64,000 nucleotides of DNA. It comes from Pseudomonas sp. RIT-PI-AD (lineage in GTDB: Bacteria > Pseudomonadota > Gammaproteobacteria > Pseudomonadales > Pseudomonadaceae). The position numbers and the translations under genes were made by a program. Positions 1-8,754 of the stretch are shown in pieces. Position 1 is the stretch's first letter. Each line of letters begins with the position of its first letter. Where the stretch lies: positions 17,553-81,552 of the forward strand of contig NZ_JANZKU010000022.1 in NCBI RefSeq assembly GCF_025642785.1, given 5' to 3'. The notes below the pieces were generated by a model that had not been told where the DNA came from, did not search any database, and saw nothing but the letters and a program-made list of their open reading frames with translations.

Positions 1-296
1 ACCTTAGCAGGGCGCCCGAAAAATGCCCGCGGGCTCTGCGCCGGCCCTCGCGGGAAAAGCCGGGATTCCCGCGCGCCCGGCGCATTTGACAGGCTTTCGG
101 CGCGCTTCTACGTTCAACCCGACTCGCGCCGCGCTCCCCCGCGACGTCCGCACACGGCAGTCGGCGTCCGGGAGAAGGGAAACCGTGCGGCGGAGCCATC
201 GTCCCCTCCTCTCAACCCCTGGGCCCGCGGGCCCGCCTCCTGGTGGTCGATCCCCGTGCGGGATCGTCGGGAAGATGACTTTCGAAGGATCCGAAC

Positions 297-2069
297 GTGA
301 AACGTACCCCGTCCCTCCTACCGGTGGCTGCCCTGGCCGTGTCCCTGCTCAGCCCCGGCCTGCACGCGCAGGACGATTCCCAGGAAAACGTCCTGCTGCT
401 GGAACAGGAAAAAGCCGACATCGGCATCTACAAGACCCATTTCCCCACGCTCGAGCTGGCGCGCAAGGCGGCCATCAGCTTCCACGCGCAATTGCTGGAG
501 TCCCATTATCCGGAGGGCTACCTGGTGATGGAGCTGAGCCCGGAGGACATGGAAAAACTCAGGACCTTCGGCTTCACCTTCGAGCGCGACAACGCCTTCA
601 TCGAGAAGCGCAACAAGGCCCTCAGCGCCGCCCAGGACCGCGCCCTCGGTGGCCAGAAGCCGAAGGCCTCGCGCCTGGTGGAGAACGTCGCGGTCGCCGG
701 CATCCCGGGCTACAGCTGCTACCCCACCGTGGAAGAGACCTTCGCCATCGCCCAGAGCCTGGCCACCCAAAAGCCCAACCTGGCCGAATGGATCGACGTG
801 GGCGACTCGTGGCAGAAGACCCAGGGGCTGGGCGGCTACGACATGCGCGTGCTGAAGCTGACCAACAAGGCCATCGGCGGCAACAAGCCCAAACTCTTCG
901 TCAACAGCGCCATCCACGCCCGCGAGTACGCCACCGCGCCGCTGACCCTGGACTTCGCCCGCTGGCTGGTGGACGGCTACGGCACCGATGCCGACGCCAC
1001 CTGGATCCTCGACCACCACGAGGTCCACCTGATGCTGCAGACCAACCCGGATGGCCGCAAGAAAGCCGAAACCGGGCTGTCCTGGCGCAAGAACACCAAC
1101 CAGGCGTACTGCGGCGCCAACAGCAACAGCCGGGGCGCGGACCTGAACCGCAACTTCACCTTCGGCTGGAACGTCACCAACGGCCAGGGCTCCAGCGGCA
1201 ATACCTGCAACGAGACCTACCGCGGCCGCAGCGCCGGCTCCGAGCCGGAAGTGCAGGCGGTGGAACGGTACGCGCGGAGCCTCTGGCCGGATCGCCGCGG
1301 GCCCAATCGCGGCGACGCCGCGCCGACCGACACCAGTGGCATCCACCTGGACATCCACAGCTACAGCCAACTGGTGCTCTGGCCCTGGGGCGATACCAGC
1401 CAGCCGGCGCCCAACGCCGCCGCGCTGCAGACCCTCGGACGCAAGTTCGCCTTCTTCAACGGCTACACCCCGCAGCAATCGGTCGGTCTCTATCCCACCG
1501 ACGGCACCAGCGACGGCGTCAGCTATGGCGAACTGGGCGTGGCGGCCTACACCATCGAGCTGGGCACCCAGTTCTTCCAGAGCTGCTCCAGCTACGACAG
1601 CGCGGTGAAGCAGGGCAACCTGCCGGCGCTGATCTACGCGGCGAAGGTGGTGCGCACGCCCTACGTCACCCCCGGCGGGCCGGACATCACCAGCCTGGGC
1701 CTGGCCGGCAGGGCCGCCACCACCGGGGTCGCGCCGGGCACCGCGGTCACCCTCAAGGCCAATGCCACGGACAGCCGCTACAACAACAGCAACGGCACCG
1801 AGGCCACCCAGAACATCGCCGCCGCCGAGTACTACATCGACAAGGCGCCCTGGGAATCCGGCGCCACGCCTATCGCCCTGCTGGCCAGCGACGGCAGCTT
1901 CAACGCCAAGACCGAAAGCCTGACCGGCACCCTCGCCACCGCCGGCCTGGCCAACGGCAAGCACCTGGTCTACGTGCGCAGCCGCGACGCCAAGGGCACC
2001 TGGGGCGCGGTCAGCGCGACCTTCCTGGTGATCGACAGCGCCGCGGGCAGCCGCCCGAGCAGCCTCTGA
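297..2069 (+). CDS. Secreted M14 zinc carboxypeptidase
   Basis: A 590-residue exported metallocarboxypeptidase that should trim C-terminal residues from peptides outside the cytoplasm. The N-terminus is a typical signal peptide (about residues 1-24, ending AQ/DD). The M14 zinc motif HxxE is present as HARE (H207, E210), the third zinc ligand is H354 in LDIHSYS, and the catalytic Glu is E421 in TIELG; LNRNF follows the usual family pattern. Residues from about 450 to the end form a second domain, predicted beta-rich and Ig-like, carrying a spaced 'PGTAVTLKANATDS' segment. The GTG start is preceded by AAGGA at 285-289 with 7 bases spacing. It stands alone, followed by a strong hairpin. Substrate preference (A or B type) cannot be read with confidence. 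Confidence 0.9.
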   Translation: MKRTPSLLPVAALAVSLLSPGLHAQDDSQENVLLLEQEKADIGIYKTHFPTLELARKAAISFHAQLLESHYPEGYLVMELSPEDMEKLRTFGFTFERDNAFIEKRNKALSAAQDRALGGQKPKASRLVENVAVAGIPGYSCYPTVEETFAIAQSLATQKPNLAEWIDVGDSWQKTQGLGGYDMRVLKLTNKAIGGNKPKLFVNSAIHAREYATAPLTLDFARWLVDGYGTDADATWILDHHEVHLMLQTNPDGRKKAETGLSWRKNTNQAYCGANSNSRGADLNRNFTFGWNVTNGQGSSGNTCNETYRGRSAGSEPEVQAVERYARSLWPDRRGPNRGDAAPTDTSGIHLDIHSYSQLVLWPWGDTSQPAPNAAALQTLGRKFAFFNGYTPQQSVGLYPTDGTSDGVSYGELGVAAYTIELGTQFFQSCSSYDSAVKQGNLPALIYAAKVVRTPYVTPGGPDITSLGLAGRAATTGVAPGTAVTLKANATDSRYNNSNGTEATQNIAAAEYYIDKAPWESGATPIALLASDGSFNAKTESLTGTLATAGLANGKHLVYVRSRDAKGTWGAVSATFLVIDSAAGSRPSSL

Positions 2070-2073
2070 GTAC

Positions 2074-2107
2074 CCGGCTACCGGCGGCTTCGGCCGCCGG
2101 CAGCCGG
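2074..2107 (+). terminator. Strong GC hairpin after the carboxypeptidase gene
   Basis: CCGGCGGC (2081-2088) pairs with GCCGCCGG (2093-2100) across a TTCG tetraloop. The stem continues as CCGGCT (2074-2079) with AGCCGG (2102-2107) across one mismatch. It starts 5 bases after the stop codon but has no T-tract, so it could stabilise the 3' end rather than terminate. Confidence 0.6.
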
Positions 2108-2219
2108 TCCGCTTCGAAAACCCTAAAAACGCCGTCGCGCCCGCCTGCCGCGCCGTTCAGGCCGGTGCGGGAGCGCCCACGCGTCGGGTCAGGGAACAGG
2201 CGTCGCCGCAGCGGGCGAC

Positions 2220-3188
2220 TCAGGCATCGACCACTTGGTTCTTGCCCTGTCGCTTGGCCGTGTACATGCCGGCGTCGGCGCGGCTGTAGAGGGCATCCAG
2301 GTCCTTGTCGCCCGGCCGCATGCCGGTCAGGCCCTGGCTGATGGTCACGCTGAATTGCTTGCCCTCGACGCTGAAGGCCTGGCGCTGCACCTCCCGTTGC
2401 AGGCGCTCGGCGATCTGCCGGGCCTGTTGCGCGTCGCAACCGGGCAGCACCGCCGCGAATTCCTCGCCGCCGATACGCCCGAACTGGTCGGCGCGGCGCA
2501 GCGCGGAGGCGCCGCACTGGGCGATGCGTTGCAACACCTGGTCGCCGACCTGGTGGCCGAAGGTGTCGTTGATCTTCTTGAAGTCATCCACGTCCAGCAG
2601 CAGGAACGCCAGCGGCGTGCCGTTCTGCCGGGCGAGGTCGAACTCGCGCTCGGCGCATTCGAAGAAATGCCGGCGGTTGCTGCTCTGGGTCAGCACGTCG
2701 ACGGTCGCCAAGCGGTGCAGCTCGCCTTCCAGGCGCTTCTTCTCGGTGATGTCCTCGGCGATGCCGACCACGATCAGCGGGCGGTCGGCCTCGCCGTACT
2801 GGCTGACGAAGCACTTGTCGCTGAGCCAGCGGATCTGCCCGTCGGCGCGAATGATGCGGTACTCGCGGGTTTCCATCGCGCCCTTGGCGAACACATCGGC
2901 GAGGCTCTGGGCGGCGTACTCCATGTCGTCCGGGTAGATGCTGTTGCGCCACTCGTTGTAATCGGCCAGCAGCAGGGCGGCGGAGCGGCCGAACACCTGC
3001 TCGTAGGCCGGGCTGACGTAGATGATCTGCTGGCTGTCCCAGTCGAAGGCCCAAAGCACCGCGTTGACGCTGCCCAGCAGCGTGCTGATCAGCTGTTCGC
3101 GCTCGCGCAGGCGCTCCACTTCGCCGCGGCTGTGCAGCAGCGCGAGGGTCAGTTGCTCCAGCTCGCTCGGCGCCTGATCGGATTCCAT
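2220..3188 (-). CDS. PAS-GGDEF diguanylate cyclase
   Basis: A 322-residue soluble protein predicted to make cyclic di-GMP from two GTP. Residues 15-35 look like a coiled-coil leader, about 36-150 a PAS fold with a PAC tail (IVVGIAEDITEKKR), and 155-322 a GGDEF domain. The active-site signature is GGEEF at 240-244. The inhibitory I-site RxxD is R231-D234, exactly five residues before GGEEF, so product inhibition is expected. No membrane segment is visible. The PAS domain suggests an intracellular ligand or redox input, but no cofactor can be assigned. It lies tail-to-tail with the carboxypeptidase gene and 63 bases downstream of the efflux membrane gene on the same strand. Confidence 0.92.
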   Translation of the reverse strand: MESDQAPSELEQLTLALLHSRGEVERLREREQLISTLLGSVNAVLWAFDWDSQQIIYVSPAYEQVFGRSAALLLADYNEWRNSIYPDDMEYAAQSLADVFAKGAMETREYRIIRADGQIRWLSDKCFVSQYGEADRPLIVVGIAEDITEKKRLEGELHRLATVDVLTQSSNRRHFFECAEREFDLARQNGTPLAFLLLDVDDFKKINDTFGHQVGDQVLQRIAQCGASALRRADQFGRIGGEEFAAVLPGCDAQQARQIAERLQREVQRQAFSVEGKQFSVTISQGLTGMRPGDKDLDALYSRADAGMYTAKRQGKNQVVDA

Positions 3189-3251
3189 CGAAAAACAACT
3201 CTGCGGGGGATGAAGCCACAGCTTATGCGGGCGCGCCGACGCTGACGACGA

Positions 3252-4283
3252 TCAGCTGTGGCTGATGTGACGGGTGGCAGAAAAACGATTGAGCGTGCGG
3301 TGAATGAGGAACACCGCGAGCAATGTGATGTATACGGCCGCGCACACCGAGGCGAGGCGGTAGGCGATGCTGAAGAACAGGTCGTGGCGCGGAGTCAGGT
3401 ACTGGCCGAAGAGGATCGCCAGGGTGGTCAGGGCGCCGAAGCCGATCCCCGGCACGCCGCGCTCCAGCACGTGCACCCGCGCGCAGTAGAACGCCGCGAT
3501 CCAGTACGCCAGGGTCACCAGCGGCAACAGGTCGTAGTGGTCGTAGAGCACCAGCTGCAGGGTCAGACCCACCAGGCAACCGAGCAGCGTGCCGAGGGCG
3601 CGGATGCGCCCGGCGAAACGGATGCCGTGCCAGTGCATGGGGAACAGCACCAGGATCGAGGCCACCTGCGCCGACAACGAATCGCGCAGGTCGAAACTCT
3701 GGAACACGGCGAACGACAGGGTGGCGACGATCGCCCCCAGCCAGGCCTCGTGGCGCCGGCTCGGCGCGTCCTTCGGCGTCGGGACCCGCGGGGGCCGGGG
3801 CGCGACGTCGGGAAACAGGTAGAACATCAACCAGGCGATCAGCACCGTCAGGGCGGCCGCCACCAGGTTGCTGGCGATCAGGTCATAGAGCGGCGTATCG
3901 GGGTAGCTGGCGAAATGCAGCTGCATGGACAGGAACACGCTGCCCAATGCGCCATAGAGGAACAGCGGCCCCCGGGCCATCAGCGCGAAGCGGTGGTAGA
4001 ACAGGCCGAACACCAGGGGCAGCATCAGCAGCGGCCGATCGCCGAACAGCCCCTGGAGGACCAGCACCTCCAGGCTGACCACCACCGCCTGGGCGAGGAA
4101 CTGCCGCACCGCGTGGGCATCCAGGCGCGGCGTCAGGCCCAGCAGCAACATGGGGTAGACGCAGAAGAACGCGCCATTGTCCCAGGCCATCAGCTTGCAG
4201 ACGAACAGGCCCAGGGTGCCGCCGCCGGCGAGGCGCAGGCACTGGCGCAGGTCATTGCCGTCCATCGCCGCCTGGCGGGCCAT
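3252..4283 (-). CDS. DUF2955 (FUSC-like) inner-membrane transporter component
   Basis: A 343-residue polytopic protein with roughly ten hydrophobic segments in two halves, separated by a charged linker near residues 160-180 (RPPRVPTPKD). This is the layout of DUF2955/FUSC proteins, which pair with HlyD-type adaptors in putative aromatic-compound or drug efflux. Its ATG overlaps the TGA of the upstream adaptor gene as TGATG (4285-4281), so the two are translationally coupled. An alternative start, MDGND, lies six codons further in. No outer-membrane channel gene is adjacent; a TolC-like protein would have to come from elsewhere. The substrate is unknown. Confidence 0.8.
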   Translation of the reverse strand: MARQAAMDGNDLRQCLRLAGGGTLGLFVCKLMAWDNGAFFCVYPMLLLGLTPRLDAHAVRQFLAQAVVVSLEVLVLQGLFGDRPLLMLPLVFGLFYHRFALMARGPLFLYGALGSVFLSMQLHFASYPDTPLYDLIASNLVAAALTVLIAWLMFYLFPDVAPRPPRVPTPKDAPSRRHEAWLGAIVATLSFAVFQSFDLRDSLSAQVASILVLFPMHWHGIRFAGRIRALGTLLGCLVGLTLQLVLYDHYDLLPLVTLAYWIAAFYCARVHVLERGVPGIGFGALTTLAILFGQYLTPRHDLFFSIAYRLASVCAAVYITLLAVFLIHRTLNRFSATRHISHS

Positions 4284-5344
4284 CAGTAGATGTAGTGCAG
4301 CAGGCTGATGAAGCCGATCTGCAAGCGACCGCAGAAGGCTGCCAGGGACGAGTCCCGCGGATACAGCTGGACGGTCGCCTTGGCGCCGCTGGGCAGCGCC
4401 TGGGGCAGCGGGTCGAGCAGGCGCACGTGCAGCCGCTGGCGCTGCGCATCGCGGACCCAGCGGTCGGAAACCGCCGGGGCGGCGAGGTCGCCGTTGGCCT
4501 CGAGCTGGCCCTCCTTCACCCCGGCGTCGAGGGCGCTCACGCGGGCGGCGAAGACCTGGCCAGGCCAGCCGTCGAAGACCACCGCGGCCTCGTCCCCCAG
4601 GCTGACGTAGCGCAGGGTCTTCTCGCGGAAATCGGCGCTGATATCGGCGTCCTCGGCCACCAGGGCCGCCACCGGGGTACCGGCGGAGACGAAGGCGCCG
4701 CTGGACAGTTGCAGGTTGCTCAACGTGCCGGCACGCTCGGCACGCACCTCGCTGTAGTACAGGTCGAGGCGGGCGCGCTCCAGGTCGTTGCGCGCGCGGC
4801 GCAGGTGCAGGTTGGCCTCGCCGGGGGCGCCGCGCTGCACGCTCAACTCGCGCGCGCGTGCGGCGCTCGCGCGCACCTTGGCGTCGGCAGCCAGGCGCTG
4901 CGCCTCGGTCTGCTCGTAGAGCTGGCGGGAGACGTGCTGGCTGGCCATCAGCTGGCGCAGGCGGCTGGCCTCCTGGCCCAGCTCGGTGGCGGAGGCGCGC
5001 GCCGCCGCCTGCTCGGCCTGGGCCGCGGCGAGCGCCGCGTCCAGCCCGGCGTTGTCCTGCACCGCCTGCTCCAGGGCCAGCTCCGCCGCCTCGACGGCCA
5101 GGCGAAAGGGTTGCGGGTCGAGCCGGAACACCACTTGGCCGGCCTGGACTGCGTGGTTGTTGGCCACCGCCACCTCGACCACCTGGCCGCTGACCCGCGG
5201 GGCGAGGCGCAGCACCGGTCGGGTCAACTGGGCTTGTGGGGTGATCGGCATCCGCAGGTCGGCGACGAGAAAATAGGCGAACAACAGGATGAAGGCCGCG
5301 ATAGCGATTTGAACCCGGCGGGCAAATCGTTGATCCGGAGTCAT
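4283..5344 (-). CDS. HlyD/EmrA-family periplasmic adaptor protein
   Basis: A 353-residue membrane-fusion protein. A single N-terminal membrane anchor (about 13-30) is followed by a lipoyl-like segment (LRLAPRVSGQVVEVAVANNHAV, first half about 46-70), an Ala/Gln/Glu-rich alpha-helical hairpin (about 85-200), the second lipoyl half and a beta-barrel domain (SAGTPVAALVAEDADISADF). This matches AaeA/YibH-type adaptors that link an inner-membrane pump to an outer-membrane channel. The stop overlaps the start of the DUF2955 gene. It is transcribed divergently from a LysR gene, the probable local regulator. Confidence 0.88.
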   Translation of the reverse strand: MTPDQRFARRVQIAIAAFILLFAYFLVADLRMPITPQAQLTRPVLRLAPRVSGQVVEVAVANNHAVQAGQVVFRLDPQPFRLAVEAAELALEQAVQDNAGLDAALAAAQAEQAAARASATELGQEASRLRQLMASQHVSRQLYEQTEAQRLAADAKVRASAARARELSVQRGAPGEANLHLRRARNDLERARLDLYYSEVRAERAGTLSNLQLSSGAFVSAGTPVAALVAEDADISADFREKTLRYVSLGDEAAVVFDGWPGQVFAARVSALDAGVKEGQLEANGDLAAPAVSDRWVRDAQRQRLHVRLLDPLPQALPSGAKATVQLYPRDSSLAAFCGRLQIGFISLLHYIY

Positions 5345-5434
5345 GACTACCTCGGTGACGGATACGGAAAGGGCCGACGCGGGGCCCGAACGACGGCCAC
5401 GCAGACGCGCAGCCGCCGACAGCTCAGGGCGGCC

Positions 5435-5463
5435 AGTATATTCAGGGCGATTCGAGGGATAAT
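5435..5463. promoter_or_regulatory. Overlapping divergent promoter elements, efflux pair / lysR
   Basis: On the minus strand TATACT (5440-5435) is a good -10 for the efflux operon. On the plus strand GATAAT (5458-5463) could be the -10 of the lysR gene. The two are only 17 bases apart, so binding of a LysR protein here would affect both directions. Neither has a clear -35, as is common for activator-dependent promoters. Confidence 0.45.
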
Positions 5464-5502
5464 CCGCCCAGACCGAGAATCAGCTTTACGCGAGAGGCAA
5501 CA

Positions 5503-6459
5503 ATGGACACTTTGCAAGGCATGCGGGTCTGGGTACGGGTGATCGAGACGGGCAGTTTCACCGCGGCGGCGCAGTCCCTGGACCTCTCCACCGCGCAAGT
5601 CTCGCGGCTGGTCTCCGAGCTGGAACAGCAGTTGCAGGCGCGCCTGATGCACCGCACCACTCGCCGCCTGGCGCTGACCGAAGCGGGCGAGCGCTACCTG
5701 CAACGCTGCCGGCAGATCCTCACCCAGGTCGACGAGGCCAGCGCGGAAGCCCGCGGCGCTCACCTGACCCCCAGCGGCCGGCTGCGCCTGCACAGCCTGA
5801 CCGGGCTGGGCCTGCACATCACGCCGCTGATCGCGCGCTATTGCGAGCGCTACCCGCAGGTAGTGATCGAGCTGACCCTGTCGCAGCGCAATCCGGACCC
5901 GCTGGAGGAAGGCCAGGACGTGGTGATCACCTTCGCCCGCGAACTGCCGGACTCGCAACTGGTGGCGCAACCCCTGGGACAGTTGTACAGCGTGGTCTGC
6001 GCCTCTGCCGACTACCTGCGGCGGCACGGGGTGCCCCAGCGTCCGGACGACCTGCACCGGCATCGCTGCCTGCGCCTGCTCGACCCCATCTACGCGGACA
6101 CCTGGGTATTCCGCGACGCCGACGGCGAACACAGCATCCTGCCCGGGCAGACCTTTCAGGTGAACGTCGCCGAGTCCCTGGCCAAGGCCGCCCAGGCCGG
6201 GATGGGCATCTGCCTGCTGCCGTTCTTTGTCGCCGCGCAGCCCCTGCGGGAGGGCCGGTTGCTGCGCGTGCTGCCCCAGCATCGCCTGCAGGAGCGCGGC
6301 ATCTATGCCCTCTATCCGTCCCGGCTGTTCCTCGACGCGAAGATCAAGACCTGGGTGGACTTCCTGCGCGCCGAGCTGCCTCTGGCGTTCGCCGAGGACG
6401 AGCGCGTGCTGGAAGCGCCGGAACACTGGGCTAACCCGCAATTGTTGCACAACGAGTAA
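5503..6459 (+). CDS. LysR-family transcriptional regulator (efflux-linked)
   Basis: A 318-residue LysR protein. The N-terminal winged helix-turn-helix (about 4-62) contains the typical GSFTAAAQSLDLSTAQVSRLVSELE run and is followed by a linker helix and a periplasmic-binding-like effector domain (about 90-300). It is divergent from the HlyD/DUF2955 efflux pair with 158 bases between, the standard LysR arrangement, so it probably controls that pair in response to its substrate. The effector is unknown. It is closest in style to the group that regulates aromatic-acid efflux (inference). Confidence 0.9.
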   Translation: MDTLQGMRVWVRVIETGSFTAAAQSLDLSTAQVSRLVSELEQQLQARLMHRTTRRLALTEAGERYLQRCRQILTQVDEASAEARGAHLTPSGRLRLHSLTGLGLHITPLIARYCERYPQVVIELTLSQRNPDPLEEGQDVVITFARELPDSQLVAQPLGQLYSVVCASADYLRRHGVPQRPDDLHRHRCLRLLDPIYADTWVFRDADGEHSILPGQTFQVNVAESLAKAAQAGMGICLLPFFVAAQPLREGRLLRVLPQHRLQERGIYALYPSRLFLDAKIKTWVDFLRAELPLAFAEDERVLEAPEHWANPQLLHNE

Positions 6460-6549
6460 CAGTCATTCCCGGAAATGGGCGTTTTTCCTCGGACGGCAGC
6501 GGAATACGATGGACTCCTGTTCCAAAAACGTTCCGTCAGAGGATCGATC

Positions 6550-6741
6550 ATGAAAACCTCATTGCTTGCCACTGCCCTGCTAACCGCTTCCACCCTGCTG
6601 TTCGCCTCCCTGAGCCAGGCTGAAGAATCGCCGTCCTTCGTCGAACATACCCTCGCCATGCAGAACAGCCCCGCGCAGGTCGCCCAGGCCGAAACGCTCG
6701 CCACCCATAGCGTCCACGAGCAGACCCACCAGGACAGCTGA
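6550..6741 (+). CDS. Small exported protein, 63 residues
   Basis: Reading from ATG at 6550 (preceded by AGAGGA at 6538-6543, 6 bases away) gives a 63-residue protein with a clear signal peptide (about 1-24, ending LSQA/EES). The mature part is about 39 residues, acidic, Gln- and His-containing (HTLAMQ, THSVHEQTHQD), with no cysteine. The reading frame continues 25 codons upstream, but that part lacks a signal peptide and overlaps promoter-like sequence. It resembles in size and style the small periplasmic PtrA-type copper-responsive proteins of Pseudomonas; this is a weak analogy. A textbook terminator follows. Confidence 0.65.
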   Translation: MKTSLLATALLTASTLLFASLSQAEESPSFVEHTLAMQNSPAQVAQAETLATHSVHEQTHQDS

Positions 6742-6798
6742 GTCCCGGCGCTTTCCTCCTGACGTTGATACCCGATTGCTCCTTATCGACGTCTTTTC

Positions 6799-6823
6799 AG
6801 GCCGCTACCCCGCGGCCTTTTTT
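6799..6823 (+). terminator. Rho-independent terminator after the small exported protein gene
   Basis: GGCCGC (6800-6805) pairs with GCGGCC (6812-6817) around TACCCC, followed directly by six T (6818-6823). It closes the transcript of the 63-residue protein. Confidence 0.9.
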
Positions 6824-7087
6824 ATTTCGTCCGGCCCCCGACCCGCTTCCGCGGATCGCCCCAAGCCCCGAACCGCGCGCGCCAGGGCCCTCGGGACGCC
6901 GCCGCCAGCCCGCGTAGGACGACCGAGCGCGGCGGCAGAGGATCGAAGCGGCGGCGGGCTTCATCCGTCGCACAGCGTCACCGTCACTGCGCGGGCCGAA
7001 TCCGCTTCGCGGCGGGGTCGCCTTCGGCCTTCGACCCAGACCCGGACCGACTTCGACGGCGGCCCTGCCAGGGTGCGCATCGGCAGC
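6824..7087. other. GC-rich intergenic region without recognisable gene
   Basis: Between the terminator and the tautomerase stop codon I see no gene with codon-like composition, ribosome binding site or recognisable product. Long open frames here are a by-product of high G+C. No repeat or RNA structure was recognised. Confidence 0.5.
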
Positions 7088-7468
7088 TCAGGCGTATTGC
7101 GCGAGGCCATGGCCGAGCGACCAGTTTTCCTTCGCGACCTCGATGAGGCTCACGAATACATCTTCCGGCCGCACGCCGGGACGTTCGCCCAACCCTTCTG
7201 CAATCCGCCGGAACAGGGCTTTTTTCTGCGCCGGGGTACGGGTGTCGCTCGCGGTGATCTGGATGAATACCAGGTCGTCGCTACGGGCGACGTCGAGATA
7301 AGCCGCGCCGTAACGGAAGTTCGCCGCGTCATGCTCGGTGATGGCCATGAACTGGTCGTCTTCGGGCACGTTGAAGGTCTCGCGCAGGGCCTGATAGACG
7401 CCGTCGAAAATCGCTTGGCGGTGAGAGTCCGGCTTTCCGGCACGCAGTGAGATGTGAACGAGTGGCAT
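7088..7468 (-). CDS. Tautomerase superfamily protein (MSAD/4-OT-like fold)
   Basis: A 126-residue protein starting MPLVHIS. Removal of Met leaves the catalytic N-terminal proline that defines the tautomerase superfamily. The length (about 125-130) and the ending fit the single-chain trimeric subfamily of malonate semialdehyde decarboxylase-like and Tautomerase_2 enzymes rather than the 62-residue 4-oxalocrotonate type. GGAGGAG sits just upstream of the ATG (revcomp of 7471-7485). It is divergent from a LysR gene, which suggests an inducible catabolic or detoxifying role. The substrate is not predictable. Confidence 0.85.
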   Translation of the reverse strand: MPLVHISLRAGKPDSHRQAIFDGVYQALRETFNVPEDDQFMAITEHDAANFRYGAAYLDVARSDDLVFIQITASDTRTPAQKKALFRRIAEGLGERPGVRPEDVFVSLIEVAKENWSLGHGLAQYA

Positions 7469-7700
7469 GGTGATGCTCCTCCAGAGGTCTGAGGGTCTGC
7501 CGCCGCTTCGCGCGCGCCTGCCCGCTCGATTGCGCGGGCGGAGCGGCGGCGAAACGCGGCCATTCGGATCGAATCGGGCCCGCTCACAGCATGTGCGTCC
7601 GCGCCTGCGAAGTCGGCGCACCCACCGCCGCCAGGCAAACGGTGGCCGTGCCGATGACCCTGACTGGAGGTTATTTATTTTGCTATTTTATGGACACTTA

Positions 7701-7721
7701 TATCAGCGATAACTATCGATA
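7701..7721. promoter_or_regulatory. Tandem palindromes at the lysR start codon
   Basis: TATCAGCGATA (7701-7711, arms TATC/GATA, 3-base centre) and TATCGATA (7714-7721) lie side by side, ending at the base before the lysR ATG at 7722. They sit in an AT-rich stretch (7671-7721) of the tautomerase/lysR intergenic region. The layout suggests an autoregulatory LysR operator. Confidence 0.5.
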
Positions 7722-8579
7722 ATGACTGGACGCCCCCTGGATCTGGACGCGGTGCTGACGTTCGTGCGTACCGCCGAGCTGGGAAGCTTCACCCTCGCCG
7801 CTGAAACCATGGGCACGACGCAAGCGGCGGTCAGCCTGAAGCTGAAACGGCTCGAGGAACGGCTTGGCTTTCGCCTGCTCGAGCGGACACCCCGGCACGT
7901 GCAACTCTCCGGGAGAGGCGCGGCCTTTCTCGAGCATGCCCGCGAGCTTCTGGACGTCCATGATCGCGCCCTCCATGCGCTCGCCGGGGTAAGGCAGCGC
8001 CTCACCATCGGCATCAGCGATCACGTCGCCGGGCCGGAGCTTCCCACCCTGATCGCGCGCATGAATGCCCAGGATCCCGAGCTGCTGATCGAGATCCGGA
8101 TCGGGTCCTCGGCCGACCTGCTGCAGTGTTTCGACCGGCGTGAGCTGGATACGGTGATCGTGCGCCTGCACGCCGGCCGCAATGACGGGCAGATGCTGGC
8201 CGAAGAAAGGTTCGGCTGGTTCGCCGGGCCAGGCTGGCAACACCGCCCGGATGAACCCCTGCCGCTCGCCACGTTGGCGGAGCCCTGTGGCGTGCGCGTG
8301 ATGGCCGGGAGGCTCCTCGATGCCGCGGACGTGCCGTGGGAAGAAATCTTCGTCGGCGGCGGTGTGGCGGCGGTTTCCGCGGCCGTCATGGCCGGGCTGG
8401 GGGTCGCCGCCCTGGCGCCGCGCATGCTGCCGTTCGGGGCGGTGGACGTGGGTAACCGCCTGGGTCTTCCCGATTTGCCGCGCTTGCCGGTCCTGCTCCA
8501 CACGAGGGTCAGGGACGGCAGGCCCCGCGACGCGCTTGACGCGCTTTCGGCGGCCTTCCGGAGTGCGGTGAGGGGGTAG
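7722..8579 (+). CDS. LysR-family transcriptional regulator (tautomerase-linked)
   Basis: A 285-residue LysR protein. The helix-turn-helix lies at about 6-64 (GSFTLAAETMGTTQAAVSLKLKRLEERLG) and the effector domain at about 88-275. No Shine-Dalgarno sequence precedes the ATG; the bases before it are the AT-rich palindromes described separately, so translation may be leaderless or weak. The next in-frame ATG (MGTTQAAV) would destroy the DNA-binding helices and is unlikely to be the start. It is divergent from the tautomerase gene, which it probably regulates. Confidence 0.88.
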   Translation: MTGRPLDLDAVLTFVRTAELGSFTLAAETMGTTQAAVSLKLKRLEERLGFRLLERTPRHVQLSGRGAAFLEHARELLDVHDRALHALAGVRQRLTIGISDHVAGPELPTLIARMNAQDPELLIEIRIGSSADLLQCFDRRELDTVIVRLHAGRNDGQMLAEERFGWFAGPGWQHRPDEPLPLATLAEPCGVRVMAGRLLDAADVPWEEIFVGGGVAAVSAAVMAGLGVAALAPRMLPFGAVDVGNRLGLPDLPRLPVLLHTRVRDGRPRDALDALSAAFRSAVRG

Positions 8580-8711
8580 CGGATCGCTTCACGGGCTCAC
8601 CGGATGGCCAAGGCCGCTCCGCAAGCCCCCTGGCCCCGCGAAATACTCGCGGCCTGCACGCTGCGGCGGAAGCGTTGATTGGATGAGCGCCGCGCCCGCT
8701 CCCAGGCATGA

Positions 8712-8736
8712 AAAAGCCGGCATCGCGCCGGCTTTT
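8712..8736. terminator. Bidirectional terminator between lysR and desA
   Basis: AAAAGCCGGC (8712-8721) pairs with GCCGGCTTTT (8727-8736) around ATCGC. With A-runs on one side and T-runs on the other it can end both the plus-strand lysR transcript and the minus-strand desA transcript. Confidence 0.85.
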
Positions 8737-8754
8737 CGGTCGAACGCGCCTGTC

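Noticed and set aside
23..2341. A 772-codon open frame across the carboxypeptidase gene
   Set aside because: It overlaps the M14 gene in another frame, has Arg/Gly/Pro-rich shadow composition typical of high-GC DNA, and lacks a ribosome binding site.
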